In this document: positions 40,147 through 48,893 of the stretch, piece after piece
Layout of the letters: every line of letters starts with the position of its first letter
Numbering within the stretch: position 1 is the stretch's first letter
Assembly (NCBI RefSeq): GCF_014842875.1
Contig: NZ_JACYXZ010000003.1
Location: 186,001 to 250,000 of the forward strand
From: Nocardioides donggukensis
GTDB taxonomy: Bacteria > Actinomycetota > Actinomycetes > Propionibacteriales > Nocardioidaceae
Direction: 5' to 3'
DNA: 64,000 nucleotides
Translations under genes and position numbers: made by a program
Notes under the pieces: generated by a model
Database searches by the model: none
What the model saw: only the letters and a program-made list of their open reading frames with translations
What the model was told of the DNA's origin: nothing

Positions 40147-42012
40147 TCAGGGGGTGTACTGGAAGATCCACAGACCGTTGTCCCGGTCGGAGGCGGCGAC
40201 GTACTCCTGACCATCCTTGTTGAAGACCTCGACTCCCCAGAAGTTGTTGCCGTCCGGGTCGATGTAGTGGCCCTTCTCGACGATCTCGTCGTTCTCGATC
40301 TCGGCCACCCGGAAGCCTCCCGAGTAGTACGAGAAGTAGAGCCGGTTCGCCACCGTCGGCGAGGTCGCGACCTCGTGCACCGACAGGTCGCCGAAGCCGC
40401 TCGCGAAGGCGGGGTCGTGTGCCTCGGGGATGGCGTAGGTGTCGAGCTCGGCCATCTTCCCGTTCGAGTTGTCGTACAGGTGGACGTAGCCCCAGCCGTC
40501 GAAGTACGACGAGAAGGTGAGCGTGTCGCCGGTGGCCCCGAAGGCGATCGGCGCCTGCTGGCTGCCGTCACCGGCCTGGCAGGCCGCGTCGTCGTAGGGC
40601 TGGTCGAAGATGGCGAAACCCTGCTCGCGCGGTGCGACGCCGAACGTCGGGATGTCGCCCTCGACGCTCATCCCGAGCGGAATGTTGCAGGCATCCGAGG
40701 CGGTGCGGTTGAAGACCAGGATCGCCTGGTAGCCACCGGCCGCGATCACGTTGGCCACCTTCTCGGAGAACGTGCAGACACCGCGCTCCACGACGGCGAC
40801 CTGGGTGCCGTCACCGGCAGGTACGGCGGGGTCCGCGTTACAGGCCCTTCCTACGAACCTCGACTCCCCGGTGATCGTGTCGCCTTCCTCGAGCTGCGTG
40901 GTGTCGCTGCCCTGGCTGGCATCGATGCTGGCGCCGTCGGTGTCGTTGCGGGCCACCAGCGCGTACGGGCTGAAGTCCTCGTCGGCGCCGACGACGTACT
41001 TGTTGTCCGAGGTGAACTCGGCCTGGTGCCCGTTGCCCTCGGGGGGAACCGTCAGGCCGCTCTCGGCCGCCTCCGGGTCGGGGTTCGTGAAGTCCGTGTC
41101 GCCCAGGTAGACCGGCGCCAGTGGGTCGGTCATGTCGACCTTGACGTAGCCGGCGTCCCAGTAGGACAGCAGCATGATCTGTCGGCCGTCGATCTCCTTG
41201 ACGACCATGTCGTGCAGGAAGACCTCCTTGAGGTTCTCCGGCGCGGCCTGCTCGATCTGCGGGAAGGTCTCGTCGAGGTCGTACTCGACGACGAACCTCG
41301 GCTTCTTGGGGTTGCTGATGTCGACGATGTCGACGTCCTTGCCCTCCTCGTTGTCGACCATGACGGCGTACGCCTTGTCACCGGCGTCCCAGGCGAAGAC
41401 GCTGTGGATCTCGTTGGCGTCCTTCTTGCCCTGGCCGTTCACGGTGGTGTCGCCGAAGCCCTCGGCCAGCGGCGTCGGGTGCTCGGGGTTGGTCACGTCG
41501 TAGATGTTCATGCCGCCGAACCCGGCCCGGTCGTTGCACTTCTCGTTGTTGCTCACGACGATGTCGCCATCGAACTTCGGGGTGTCGATGGAGACGGCCT
41601 GGATGCCCTCGCCGGGGTAGCTCCCCTGCTTGGACCCGATGAACGCGACCTCCTTGGGGTTCTCCACGTCGGCGATGTTGACGACGTGCACGCCGTTGTA
41701 CTTGCAGGTCACCGCCCCCCAGGCCGCGAGGTAGGCGAAGTCACCCAGGACCCCGACGTCGGCGATCTTCTCGGGGACGACGTTCTTCAGCTTCAGCCTG
41801 CTGACCAGCTCGATGTTCGGCGTCTGGCTCGCCTCCAGGTGTCCATCTGACTCGCCGTGCTGGTGAGCATTGCGCGCCTTGTCGTCCGCGCGCACGCCCC
41901 CGTCGTCGGTGACGTCATGCCCGGGATGACCGGACGTGGGCCCCGAGACGGAGAGAACGAGGCCGGCCGCGCACAGCGCGGCCAAGGCAGTCCTGCGAAT
42001 GGATCGGTTCAT
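40147..42012 (-). CDS. Secreted LVIVD-repeat protein with inserted PA domain
   Basis: 621 residues. Signal peptide: 'RSIRRTALAALCAAGLVLSVSG'. Then a His/Asp-rich stretch and a propeller of LVIVD-type blades: 'VGVLGDFAYLAAWG', 'GVHVVNIADVENPKEVAFIG', 'GMNIYDVTNPEHPTPLAEG', 'DVDIVDISNPKKPRF', 'FRVAEIENDEIVEKGHYI'. Residues about 375-470 interrupt the propeller with a PA (protease-associated) domain ('VAVVERGVCTFSEKV', 'GYQAILVFNRT', 'DIPTFGVAPREQG'). Likely extracellular binding protein; no enzyme site seen. I chose ATG 42012 (GGGGAG upstream) over 42024, which lacks a ribosome site. Confidence 0.85.
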   Translation of the reverse strand: MNRSIRRTALAALCAAGLVLSVSGPTSGHPGHDVTDDGGVRADDKARNAHQHGESDGHLEASQTPNIELVSRLKLKNVVPEKIADVGVLGDFAYLAAWGAVTCKYNGVHVVNIADVENPKEVAFIGSKQGSYPGEGIQAVSIDTPKFDGDIVVSNNEKCNDRAGFGGMNIYDVTNPEHPTPLAEGFGDTTVNGQGKKDANEIHSVFAWDAGDKAYAVMVDNEEGKDVDIVDISNPKKPRFVVEYDLDETFPQIEQAAPENLKEVFLHDMVVKEIDGRQIMLLSYWDAGYVKVDMTDPLAPVYLGDTDFTNPDPEAAESGLTVPPEGNGHQAEFTSDNKYVVGADEDFSPYALVARNDTDGASIDASQGSDTTQLEEGDTITGESRFVGRACNADPAVPAGDGTQVAVVERGVCTFSEKVANVIAAGGYQAILVFNRTASDACNIPLGMSVEGDIPTFGVAPREQGFAIFDQPYDDAACQAGDGSQQAPIAFGATGDTLTFSSYFDGWGYVHLYDNSNGKMAELDTYAIPEAHDPAFASGFGDLSVHEVATSPTVANRLYFSYYSGGFRVAEIENDEIVEKGHYIDPDGNNFWGVEVFNKDGQEYVAASDRDNGLWIFQYTP

Positions 42013-42187
42013 GACGCTCCCCATGGTGAGATTGCGGTCACGGTCTCCCTGGTGGGACTACGGCAAAGCGAACATATATGACATTCATCACACCGGGAAG
42101 GGCTGAGGTGTCACACATGGCGCCCAGCCCACAGGAGCTGCTCGGCCGACTCCGAGCTGCGTCCCGACAGTCACTCCCCGGTGTCGA

Positions 42188-43339
42188 TCATGTGTCCTTG
42201 CGGAAGGCGAGGGCAGCCAGGCCCGTGGTCAGCGGGACCGCGGCGATCAGGCCCAGGGTCGCGACCACGCTGCGCACGATCTCCTGGGCGATGATCTGAT
42301 CGGTCACGACCGCGCCGAGTGACTCGTTGTTGGCCACGATCAGGATCAACAGCGGCAGCGAGGAGCCGGCGTAGGCGAGGATGATCGTGTTGACCACCGA
42401 CGCGATGTGGGAGCGACCGACCCGGCTGCCGGCGCGGTAGAGCTGCCCCCAGCCGTACGACGGATTGGCGCGCGCCAGCTCGGTCACGGTGGCGGCCTGG
42501 GTCACGGTGACGTCGTCGAGCACGCCGAGCGAGCCGATGACGATCCCCGCGAGGAGCAGACCCTCGGTGTTCACGCCCTGGCTGACGCCGACGGACGCGG
42601 AGAGGTCGTCGACGACACCGGTGAGGTGCAGCGCGCCGACGGCCACCGCCGACAGCAGCCCGGTGAGGGTGAGGCTCGTGAGCGTCCCGAGCACGGCCAC
42701 GGTCGTCGACAGGGTGAACCCGTGGGTCAGGTACAGCACCGTGAGCATGATCGCGCAGGAGCCGACGATCGCCACGAGCAGAGGTGGCTCGCCGGCGAGG
42801 ATGGCGGGCACGACGAAGAGCAGCAGGAGCGCGAAGGTCACCGCCAGCCCGGCCATGGCGGTGAGTCCGCGCCATCGACCGAAGGCGATCAGGGCGAGCG
42901 CGAACGCGGCCATCAGCACCCAGAGCCCGGTGCTGCGCTGGTGGTCGACGATCGCGAAGGCCTTGCCGTCCGGGCTCGTGGTCTCGATCAGCACCATGTC
43001 GTCGCCCTCGGCGACCGTCGGGGCGCCCGGGCCGTTGGGCAGCGGTACGGCGATCTCCTCATCCTGGTCGGCGCCCTCGGTGACCAGCACCGTCGCGGTG
43101 CCACACCCGTTGACCTCATCTGCGAGCTGCTCGGGGCACTCCTCCGTGTCGACGGCGAGAATCTCACCGGTGAACTGCTCAGCGGATCCGGGCTGGTCCG
43201 GGACGTCGACGCCGTCGCTCGGCCACAGCCAGATCATGGCGGCGAGCGTGACCACCGCGATCGGCGCGATCACCGCCAGTGCGATGCGCCGCATCCGCTT
43301 GGCCTCCGGCTCGGCGTGCCGCGGGTGATGTGCGCCCAT
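42188..43339 (-). CDS. YibE/F-family membrane protein
   Basis: 383 residues. One N-terminal helix ('IALAVIAPIAVVTLAAMIWLW') and an outside domain with two Cys ('ECPEQLADEVNGCG') precede seven or eight helices. The core is the YibE/F signature: 'GVNTEGLLLAGIVIGSLGVLDDVTVTQAATV' and 'RVGRSHIASVVNTIILAYAGSSLPLLIL'. Function is not established for the family; a transport role is assumed. Its left neighbour on the same strand, the LVIVD gene, starts 175 bp away, so they are probably separate units. Confidence 0.9.
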   Translation of the reverse strand: MGAHHPRHAEPEAKRMRRIALAVIAPIAVVTLAAMIWLWPSDGVDVPDQPGSAEQFTGEILAVDTEECPEQLADEVNGCGTATVLVTEGADQDEEIAVPLPNGPGAPTVAEGDDMVLIETTSPDGKAFAIVDHQRSTGLWVLMAAFALALIAFGRWRGLTAMAGLAVTFALLLLFVVPAILAGEPPLLVAIVGSCAIMLTVLYLTHGFTLSTTVAVLGTLTSLTLTGLLSAVAVGALHLTGVVDDLSASVGVSQGVNTEGLLLAGIVIGSLGVLDDVTVTQAATVTELARANPSYGWGQLYRAGSRVGRSHIASVVNTIILAYAGSSLPLLILIVANNESLGAVVTDQIIAQEIVRSVVATLGLIAAVPLTTGLAALAFRKDT

Positions 43340-43448
43340 GCGCTGTGGCTCCTCACCAGGGTCGGGTCCTCCGCGGCTGCCTGCCGCCGGAGGTCGATGC
43401 TAGGCGTCGCTCTCGCGGCCGGGATCCCCGGTCGTCGGCGAACCGCCC

Positions 43449-44342
43449 TCAGGTGACCGCCGCGGCCAGTTGGCGGGTGTTGCTCCACTGGCGGGGCGAC
43501 TGGCCGTACGCGCGCTTGAACTCTCGGCTGAACTGGGAGGTGCTGACGTAGCCCACGCCGAGGGCTGCTTCGTTGACGCTCTTCCCGCCGGCGATGCTCA
43601 TGGCGGCGTTGTTGAGCCGCATGGACTTCACGAACTGGATGGGCGACATGGTGGTGGCCTGCTTGAACCTGCGGTGGAACACCGCCCGGCTCATCCCCGC
43701 CTGGGCGGCCATGTCGTCGATGGTGACCGCTTCCTCGAGGTGGTCGGACAGGTACTCGATGGATCGGGCGATCTCGTTGCCCACGCCGAAGGCGCGCCGC
43801 GCGGAGTCCCCGGCCTCGCCCTTGAGCAGGGCGTAGTAGACCTCGCGGAGACGACCGTCGCCGAGGACGGTCGTGTCCAAGGGGTTGTCCACCAGCTCCA
43901 CCAGCCGCAGCAGTGCGTCGGTGAAGGTGTCGTTCCAAGCGGCGAGCGCTATCCCCTGGGGGAGCGGGCCGGCCTTGGGCGTGCGGATGGCGCCGGCGGC
44001 ACTCTCCGTCTCGATGACCAGCTCGGTCATCACCTTGGTGTCCAGGGAGATCTGCACTCCCAGGAGTGGGTTCTCAGGGGACGCCATCGGCGTGCCGGCC
44101 TCGACCGGCATCGACATCGAGCACACGAGGTACCGGCTGCTGTCGTAGACGTGCGACGTACCGTCCAGGATCGCTTCCTTGGCCCCACTCACGATCGCGA
44201 TCACGCTCGGTTCGTACACCGCCGGGGCGCACCGGACCGATTCGGTCACCCGGAACAGCTGCACTCCCCTGACCCCGGTCTCGACGAGGCCGTCCTGGGT
44301 GAGCCGGTGGTCGATGATCTGCCGGATCTGCTGCTTGCTCAT
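43449..44342 (-). CDS. AraC-family transcriptional regulator
   Basis: 297 residues. The N-terminal cupin-like part ('VYEPSVIAIVSGAKEAIL', 'SSRYLVCSMSMPVEA') is the AraC_N type. Two C-terminal helix-turn-helix units follow: 'VTIDDMAAQAGMSRAVFHRRFKQATTMSPIQFVKSMRL' and 'SVNEAALGVGYVSTSQFSREFKRAYGQSPRQW'. The gene is divergent from an SDR of the protochlorophyllide-reductase-like group, with a direct repeat in the 181-bp gap. It probably activates that gene in response to a small molecule. Confidence 0.93.
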   Translation of the reverse strand: MSKQQIRQIIDHRLTQDGLVETGVRGVQLFRVTESVRCAPAVYEPSVIAIVSGAKEAILDGTSHVYDSSRYLVCSMSMPVEAGTPMASPENPLLGVQISLDTKVMTELVIETESAAGAIRTPKAGPLPQGIALAAWNDTFTDALLRLVELVDNPLDTTVLGDGRLREVYYALLKGEAGDSARRAFGVGNEIARSIEYLSDHLEEAVTIDDMAAQAGMSRAVFHRRFKQATTMSPIQFVKSMRLNNAAMSIAGGKSVNEAALGVGYVSTSQFSREFKRAYGQSPRQWSNTRQLAAAVT

Positions 44343-44367
44343 GCGACGACGATAGCAGCCGATATGT

Positions 44368-44425
44368 GCCTAGTTGTACCTATGCGAGACGATCAGGCAA
44401 GTATTCGCGATCATCGCGCCTAGTT
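44368..44425. promoter_or_regulatory. Direct repeats between the AraC regulator and SDR genes
   Basis: GCCTAGTT occurs at 44368-44375 and 44418-44425, exactly 50 bp apart in the same orientation. Between them CGCGATCATCGCG (44406-44418) forms a small palindrome. AraC-type proteins bind direct repeats, so these are candidate sites; the gap is also clearly more AT-rich than its surroundings. Confidence 0.5.
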
Positions 44426-44523
44426 TATGCCATTCACTGAGACTTATCGTTGTTCGGGACGGGGCGGCCCCCACTCTCTGGCGCCCCACTCATCAGCCAA
44501 AGAACGATGACAGGAGACAGAAG

Positions 44524-45474
44524 ATGGCAGACAGGACGTTCGGACCCCAGGGCTGGACCCCGGAGCGTCTGGGCCCCCAGCGGGGCAGGACCTACCTGAT
44601 CACCGGCGCCAACGCCGGCACGGGCTTTCAGGCCGCACGCATCCTGCTGGGCAAGGGCGCCAAGGTCGTGATGCTGAACCGCAGCGTCGAGAAGTCCACC
44701 GCCGCGGTCGCGCAGCTCCAGGAGGAGTTCGGGGCCGCCGCCGAGGTGTCCTTCGTGCGGATGGACCTGTCGGTGCTGGACTCGGTGCGGGACGCGGCAG
44801 CGGAGGTCCTCAAGACGGTCCCTCGGATCGACGCACTGATCTGCAACGCCGCCATCGCACAGGTCCCCGAGCAGAGGATCACCGCGGACGGCTTCGAGAG
44901 CATGCTGGGCACGAACCACTACGGGCACTTCCTGCTCAGCGGCCTGCTGTTCGAGCGCATCGAGGAGTCGAAGGGCCGGATCGTGGTGGTGGCCAGCCTG
45001 GGCTACAAGATGGGCATCCGGACCATTCAGTTCGACGACATGAACTGGGACGAGAACTACCACCAGAACAAGACCTACAGCCAGTCCAAGCTGGCGCAGA
45101 TGATGTTCGCCTACGAGCTGCAGGACCGCCTGGAAGCGGCGGGCAAGAAGGATGTCGAGGTCTACGTGTGCCACCCCGGCTCGTCCCGGACGTCCCTGAT
45201 CACGACCAGTGGCAACCTGGCCACGCGGGTGATGTTCCGGCTCATGTCGATGTCGCCGTTGGTCCAGTCGGCCGAGAAGGGCGCGTACCCCGAGGTCATG
45301 TGCGCGACCGAGGACGGCCTGGCGCCGAGGGCGCTGTACGGCCCCACCGGCCGCAACGAGTGGGTCGGCCCGGTCGGCAAGGGCACCTTGGAGCCCTACG
45401 CGTACGACAAGCCGGCCATGCAGCGGCTCTGGGACCTCTCGGAGAAGGAGGTCGACTTCGCGTGGCACCTGTGA
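44524..45474 (+). CDS. SDR oxidoreductase, protochlorophyllide-reductase-like
   Basis: 316 residues. NAD(P) site 'YLITGANAGTGFQAARILLG', 'ALICNAAIA', 'NHYGHFLLSGLLF', catalytic Ser near 'VVVASLGYKMG' and 'YSQSKLAQMMFAYEL' (YxxxK), then 'HPGSSRTSL'. The long C-terminal part ('GALYGPTGRNEWVGPVG') is shared with light-dependent protochlorophyllide reductase-like SDRs common in non-phototrophs. Substrate unknown. ATG 44524 follows AGGAGACAGAAG; the upstream extension is non-coding promoter DNA. A hairpin at 45588 follows. Confidence 0.9.
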   Translation: MADRTFGPQGWTPERLGPQRGRTYLITGANAGTGFQAARILLGKGAKVVMLNRSVEKSTAAVAQLQEEFGAAAEVSFVRMDLSVLDSVRDAAAEVLKTVPRIDALICNAAIAQVPEQRITADGFESMLGTNHYGHFLLSGLLFERIEESKGRIVVVASLGYKMGIRTIQFDDMNWDENYHQNKTYSQSKLAQMMFAYELQDRLEAAGKKDVEVYVCHPGSSRTSLITTSGNLATRVMFRLMSMSPLVQSAEKGAYPEVMCATEDGLAPRALYGPTGRNEWVGPVGKGTLEPYAYDKPAMQRLWDLSEKEVDFAWHL

Positions 45475-45587
45475 TCGAGCGCAGCCGAGGAACGCGGAAC
45501 ATGCCACCGGGGTCGCCGCAAGAGACGCAGACCCGCATCAGCAGAGTCCGGCACCTGCCGAGCAGAGTGCCCTGGTCATCACATGAG

Positions 45588-45623
45588 TTCAGGCGTGGGA
45601 TCCGACTGGATCCCACGCCTGAA
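45588..45623. terminator. Perfect hairpin between the SDR gene and the initiator tRNA
   Basis: A 16-bp arm starting TTCAGGCGTGGG pairs exactly with its complement across a GACT loop; ATTTG follows on the plus strand. It is downstream of the SDR gene and also within 6 bp of the tRNA 3' end on the minus strand, so it can serve both. Confidence 0.85.
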
Positions 45624-45628
45624 ATTTG

Positions 45629-45702
45629 TAGCGGGGGCAGGATTTGAACCTGCGACCTCTGGGTTATGAGCCCAGCGAGCTACCGAACTGCTCCACCCCG
45701 CG
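45629..45702 (-). tRNA. Initiator tRNA-fMet (CAU)
   Basis: 74 nt from CGCGGGG to the discriminator A, with no encoded CCA. The anticodon loop CTCATAA carries CAU. Initiator marks are present: an unpaired first base (C1 opposite U72), three G:C pairs at the bottom of the anticodon stem (CTGGG/CCCAG), and the D-arm GGAGCAG...GGTAGCTC. The T-arm reads GCAGG-TTCAAAT-CCTGC. Confidence 0.95.
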
Positions 45703-45759
45703 TCGGTGATCAGAACCTTACGGGACGGCCCGGGGTGGAGCCAAATCGGGTGGGGCTGG

Positions 45760-45873
45760 TGGTTTCGAGACGGGCCTGGCGGCCCTCCTCAACCACCGGT
45801 GGCCTGGCGGCCCTCCTCAACCACCGGGGGCGCCTGGTTTCGAGACGGGCCTGGCGGCCCTCCTCAACCACCG
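45760..45873. repeat. Three tandem copies of a ~40-bp intergenic repeat (one truncated)
   Basis: Units 45760-45799 and 45835-45873 begin TGGTTTCGAGACGGGCC and end CCTCCTCAACCACCG; a middle unit (45800-45827) lacks the first 12 bases. Each has an internal GGGCC/GGCCC stem. They fill the gap between the tRNA and the UPF0182 gene. The look is that of a dispersed intergenic element. Confidence 0.8.
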
Positions 45874-45881
45874 TGCCCTCC

Positions 45882-48800
45882 TCACTCGCCGTCGGCGGCG
45901 GGCTCCTCGTCGGGCGCGGGCTCCTCGTCGGCGGTGTTGGCGACCCGGATCGCGCGCGCGACCAGGTCGCGCGCCTCCTCCATGGCCTGCGCCCAGCCGA
46001 CCGAGTTGCCGTTCTGCAGCTCCTCGTCGGCCTCGGCGAACTTCGCGTCGGCCCGGTTCAGCAGCCCACGCACCCGCTCCTCGACCGTGCCGGTGGCGCC
46101 GTTGTCGCCACCACCGCCGCCGTTGCCGCCACCGCCGCCGCCGTTGCCCTCGTCCGGCGGCGTGCCGTCGCCGTTGTCGGTGTCGCTGGGCGTGCCGCTC
46201 AGGCCGAGCACGTCGTAGATCGCCTCGCCCAGCGTGCGGCCCACGCCGACGTCGTCGCCGAAGGAGACCGCCACGAAGCGGAGCACGGGGAAGTTGCCGT
46301 CGCCGCTCGTGCGCAGCGAGTACAACGGCTGCACGTAGAGCAGCCCGTCACCGACCGGCAGCGTCAGCAGGTTGCCGTTGACCACCCGGGTGTTGGTCTC
46401 CCGGTTGTACGGCAGCAGCGCCTGGGTGACGGCCTGGTCGGACTGGATCTGGTTGGCGATCTGGCCCGGGCCGGGGATCTGGCTCGAGGAGCTCAGCCGC
46501 TTCACCCGCAGCGTGCCGTAGCCGTCCTTCGCGGCGTCGGCGTCGACCGAGACGAAGGCCGCGAGGTTCTCACGGTTGGCCGGTGTGTAGACCGACGTCA
46601 GCGAGAACGTGTCGGAGTCGTCCGGGGTCTCCACCGACAGCCGGTACGGCGGCTGCAGGCTGCTGGTGTTGTTCGGGTCCGTCGGGACCTGCCAGCGGTC
46701 GTTGGCCTCGTAGAAGTCACCCGCGTCGGTCACGTGGTAGGCGGCCAGCTGGAAGCGCTGCACCTTGAACATGTCCTCGGGGTAGCGCATGTGGTCGAGG
46801 ATCCCGTCGGGGATCTCCGACTTCGGCTCCACCGTGCCCGGGAAGGCGCCCATCCACGCCTTCAGCATGGGGTCCTCCTCGTCCCACTCGTAGAGCGTCA
46901 CCGTGCCGTCGTACGCGTCCACGGTCGCCTTGACCGCGTTGCGCATGTAGTTGATCTCGTCGGTCGGCAGCGTCCGGAACTCGTTGCCGGTGTCCAGCGC
47001 GTCCGTGGTCATGTCCTGGAACGAGCCGCGCTCCGAGAGCGGGTACTGGTCCGTGGTCGTGTAGCCGTCGAGCAGCCACACCACCCGACCGTCGACGACG
47101 GCGGGGAACGGGTCGCTGTCGACCGTCAGCCACGGGGCGACCTTCTCCACCCGCAGGGCGGGGTCGCGGTCGTAGAGGATCTTCGAGTTCTCGTTGACCC
47201 GGCCGGACAGCACGATGTTCGGCTCGCCGAACTTCCAGGCGTAGAGCGCCTTCTTGAAGAACGAGCCGACCTCCACGCCGTCGGCGCCGTCGTACGTCGT
47301 GGTGGTGTCGCTGCCGGCGCCCTCGTCGCCACTGGGCAGGTCGAGCTCGACGTCGGTGGCGTCCTCGCTCGACTTGCCGACGATCGAGTAGGAGGGGCTG
47401 TTCTCGCCGAAGTAGATCCGGCCCTCGTAGCCGTCCGGGGTCAGGTCGGTGAGCTCGCCCTTCGGCGGGATGTCGGTCTCAGCCCACGCCGGCTCCTGGC
47501 CGGTGAGCACGGTCTCGTTGTTGGCCGGACGCTGGTTGCCGAACGCCGCGATGACGCCGTACCCGTGGGTGTAGACGGTGTGCAGGTTGGCCCAGTTCTG
47601 GCTGCCCGACGAGATGCCGTCCTGGTTCAGCTCACGGGTGGCGAGCACGACGTCGCGCTCCTCGCCGTTGATCGTGTAGTTGTCCACGTCGAGCACCGGC
47701 GGCACCGAGTAGTAGCCGCGCACCTGCTGGCGCTGCTCGAAGGTCTGCTGCACCACCTGCGGGTCGACCAGCCGGATGCCGGGGCTGTTGATGGCGACGT
47801 CGGCCAGCTGCTCGGGCGGGAGGTCGGACTGCGCCGCGTAGGCGTCGATCTCCGCGTCCTCGATGTCGTACGCCGCGCGGGTCGCCTCGATGTTGCGGGC
47901 GATGTACGGCGCCTCCTTGTCCGCCTCGGTCGGGTCGACCTGGAACTGCTGCACCGCGGCCGGCCAGACCAGGCCGAGCAGGATCGAGGACAGCACCAGC
48001 AGGCCCAGGCCCACGGTCGGCAGCAGCCAGGTGCGGCGCACGATGTTGGCGAGGAACAGCAGGGCACAGATGAGCGCGATGAACATCAGGATGTTCTTCG
48101 CCGGGAGCACCGCGTTCTCGTCGGTGAAGGTGACCCCGGTGATCAGCGCCCCGCCCTCGTTGAGCAGGTCGAAGCGGTCCAGGTAGTAGTCGGCCGCCTT
48201 GCCGAGCACGAAGATCCCGACCAGCACCGACAGCTGTGCCGCCGCGGGGCCGGAGAACCGGTCTTGGGCGGACTGCAGCCGGATCCCGCCGAAGAGGTAG
48301 TGCACCACGGCCGCCGCGATCAGCGAGAGCACGGCCACCGCCATCACGTAGTCCACGAGGTAGTGCAGCCACGGCAGGTCGAAGAGGTAGAAGCCGAGGT
48401 CCCGCTCGAAGTAGGGGTCCGAGCTGCCGAACGGCTCGCTGTTGCGCCAGAGCAGGTACTCCCGCCACTTGCCCGAGGCGGTGGCCCCCGCGAACGTGCC
48501 GATGAGCAGGGAGATGCCGGCCAGCAGCCACAGGCGCACGGGGTTCACCGCGACCCGGTAGCGGTCCAGGCTCACCTGCTCCGGCGAGGCGGGGCGGAAG
48601 ATCGGCCGGAAGCGGTAGGCCACGGCCATGTTCACCGCGACCGCGGCCGCCATCAGCAGTCCGAAGACCAGGAACAGCCCGACCCGGGTCGTCAGCAGGG
48701 TCGTGAAGACCTTCTGGTAGCCGACGGAGGAGAACCACAGCCGCTCGGTCCAGAACGAGGCGAAGCCGGTGAAGGCGAGGAACAGGCCCACGAGCACCGC

Positions 48801-48893
48801 AATCGTGATGACCAGGGCCCGGGACCGCGGCGGCTCCGGCGGCGGGGCCGTGGCCTTCGCGTCCGGGGTCTCGTCCTCGAACATGCCACTCAT
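45882..48893 (-). CDS. UPF0182-family large membrane protein
   Basis: 1003 residues. Seven helices occupy the first ~330 residues, starting 'ALVITIAVLVGLFLAFTGFASF'. A large outside domain then contains family landmarks 'WANLHTVYTHGYGVIAAFGN', 'IYFGENSPSYSIVG', 'LDGYTTTDQYPLSERGSF', 'NYMRNAVKATVDAYDG' and 'YPEDMFKVQRFQLAAYHV'. A Gly-rich run of about 20 residues and an acidic helical tail end the protein. Function unknown; conserved through actinobacteria. ATG 48893 overlaps the PPA1309 gene stop by 4 bp, so they are coupled. Confidence 0.93.
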   Translation of the reverse strand: MSGMFEDETPDAKATAPPPEPPRSRALVITIAVLVGLFLAFTGFASFWTERLWFSSVGYQKVFTTLLTTRVGLFLVFGLLMAAAVAVNMAVAYRFRPIFRPASPEQVSLDRYRVAVNPVRLWLLAGISLLIGTFAGATASGKWREYLLWRNSEPFGSSDPYFERDLGFYLFDLPWLHYLVDYVMAVAVLSLIAAAVVHYLFGGIRLQSAQDRFSGPAAAQLSVLVGIFVLGKAADYYLDRFDLLNEGGALITGVTFTDENAVLPAKNILMFIALICALLFLANIVRRTWLLPTVGLGLLVLSSILLGLVWPAAVQQFQVDPTEADKEAPYIARNIEATRAAYDIEDAEIDAYAAQSDLPPEQLADVAINSPGIRLVDPQVVQQTFEQRQQVRGYYSVPPVLDVDNYTINGEERDVVLATRELNQDGISSGSQNWANLHTVYTHGYGVIAAFGNQRPANNETVLTGQEPAWAETDIPPKGELTDLTPDGYEGRIYFGENSPSYSIVGKSSEDATDVELDLPSGDEGAGSDTTTTYDGADGVEVGSFFKKALYAWKFGEPNIVLSGRVNENSKILYDRDPALRVEKVAPWLTVDSDPFPAVVDGRVVWLLDGYTTTDQYPLSERGSFQDMTTDALDTGNEFRTLPTDEINYMRNAVKATVDAYDGTVTLYEWDEEDPMLKAWMGAFPGTVEPKSEIPDGILDHMRYPEDMFKVQRFQLAAYHVTDAGDFYEANDRWQVPTDPNNTSSLQPPYRLSVETPDDSDTFSLTSVYTPANRENLAAFVSVDADAAKDGYGTLRVKRLSSSSQIPGPGQIANQIQSDQAVTQALLPYNRETNTRVVNGNLLTLPVGDGLLYVQPLYSLRTSGDGNFPVLRFVAVSFGDDVGVGRTLGEAIYDVLGLSGTPSDTDNGDGTPPDEGNGGGGGGNGGGGGDNGATGTVEERVRGLLNRADAKFAEADEELQNGNSVGWAQAMEEARDLVARAIRVANTADEEPAPDEEPAADGE

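Noticed and set aside
45629..45702. Elongator tRNA-Met or tRNA-Ile2
   Set aside because: The C1/U72 mismatch and three G:C pairs in the anticodon stem mark the initiator.
45760..45873. Possible CRISPR array
   Set aside because: Units are contiguous without unique spacers, one is truncated, and no cas gene is near.
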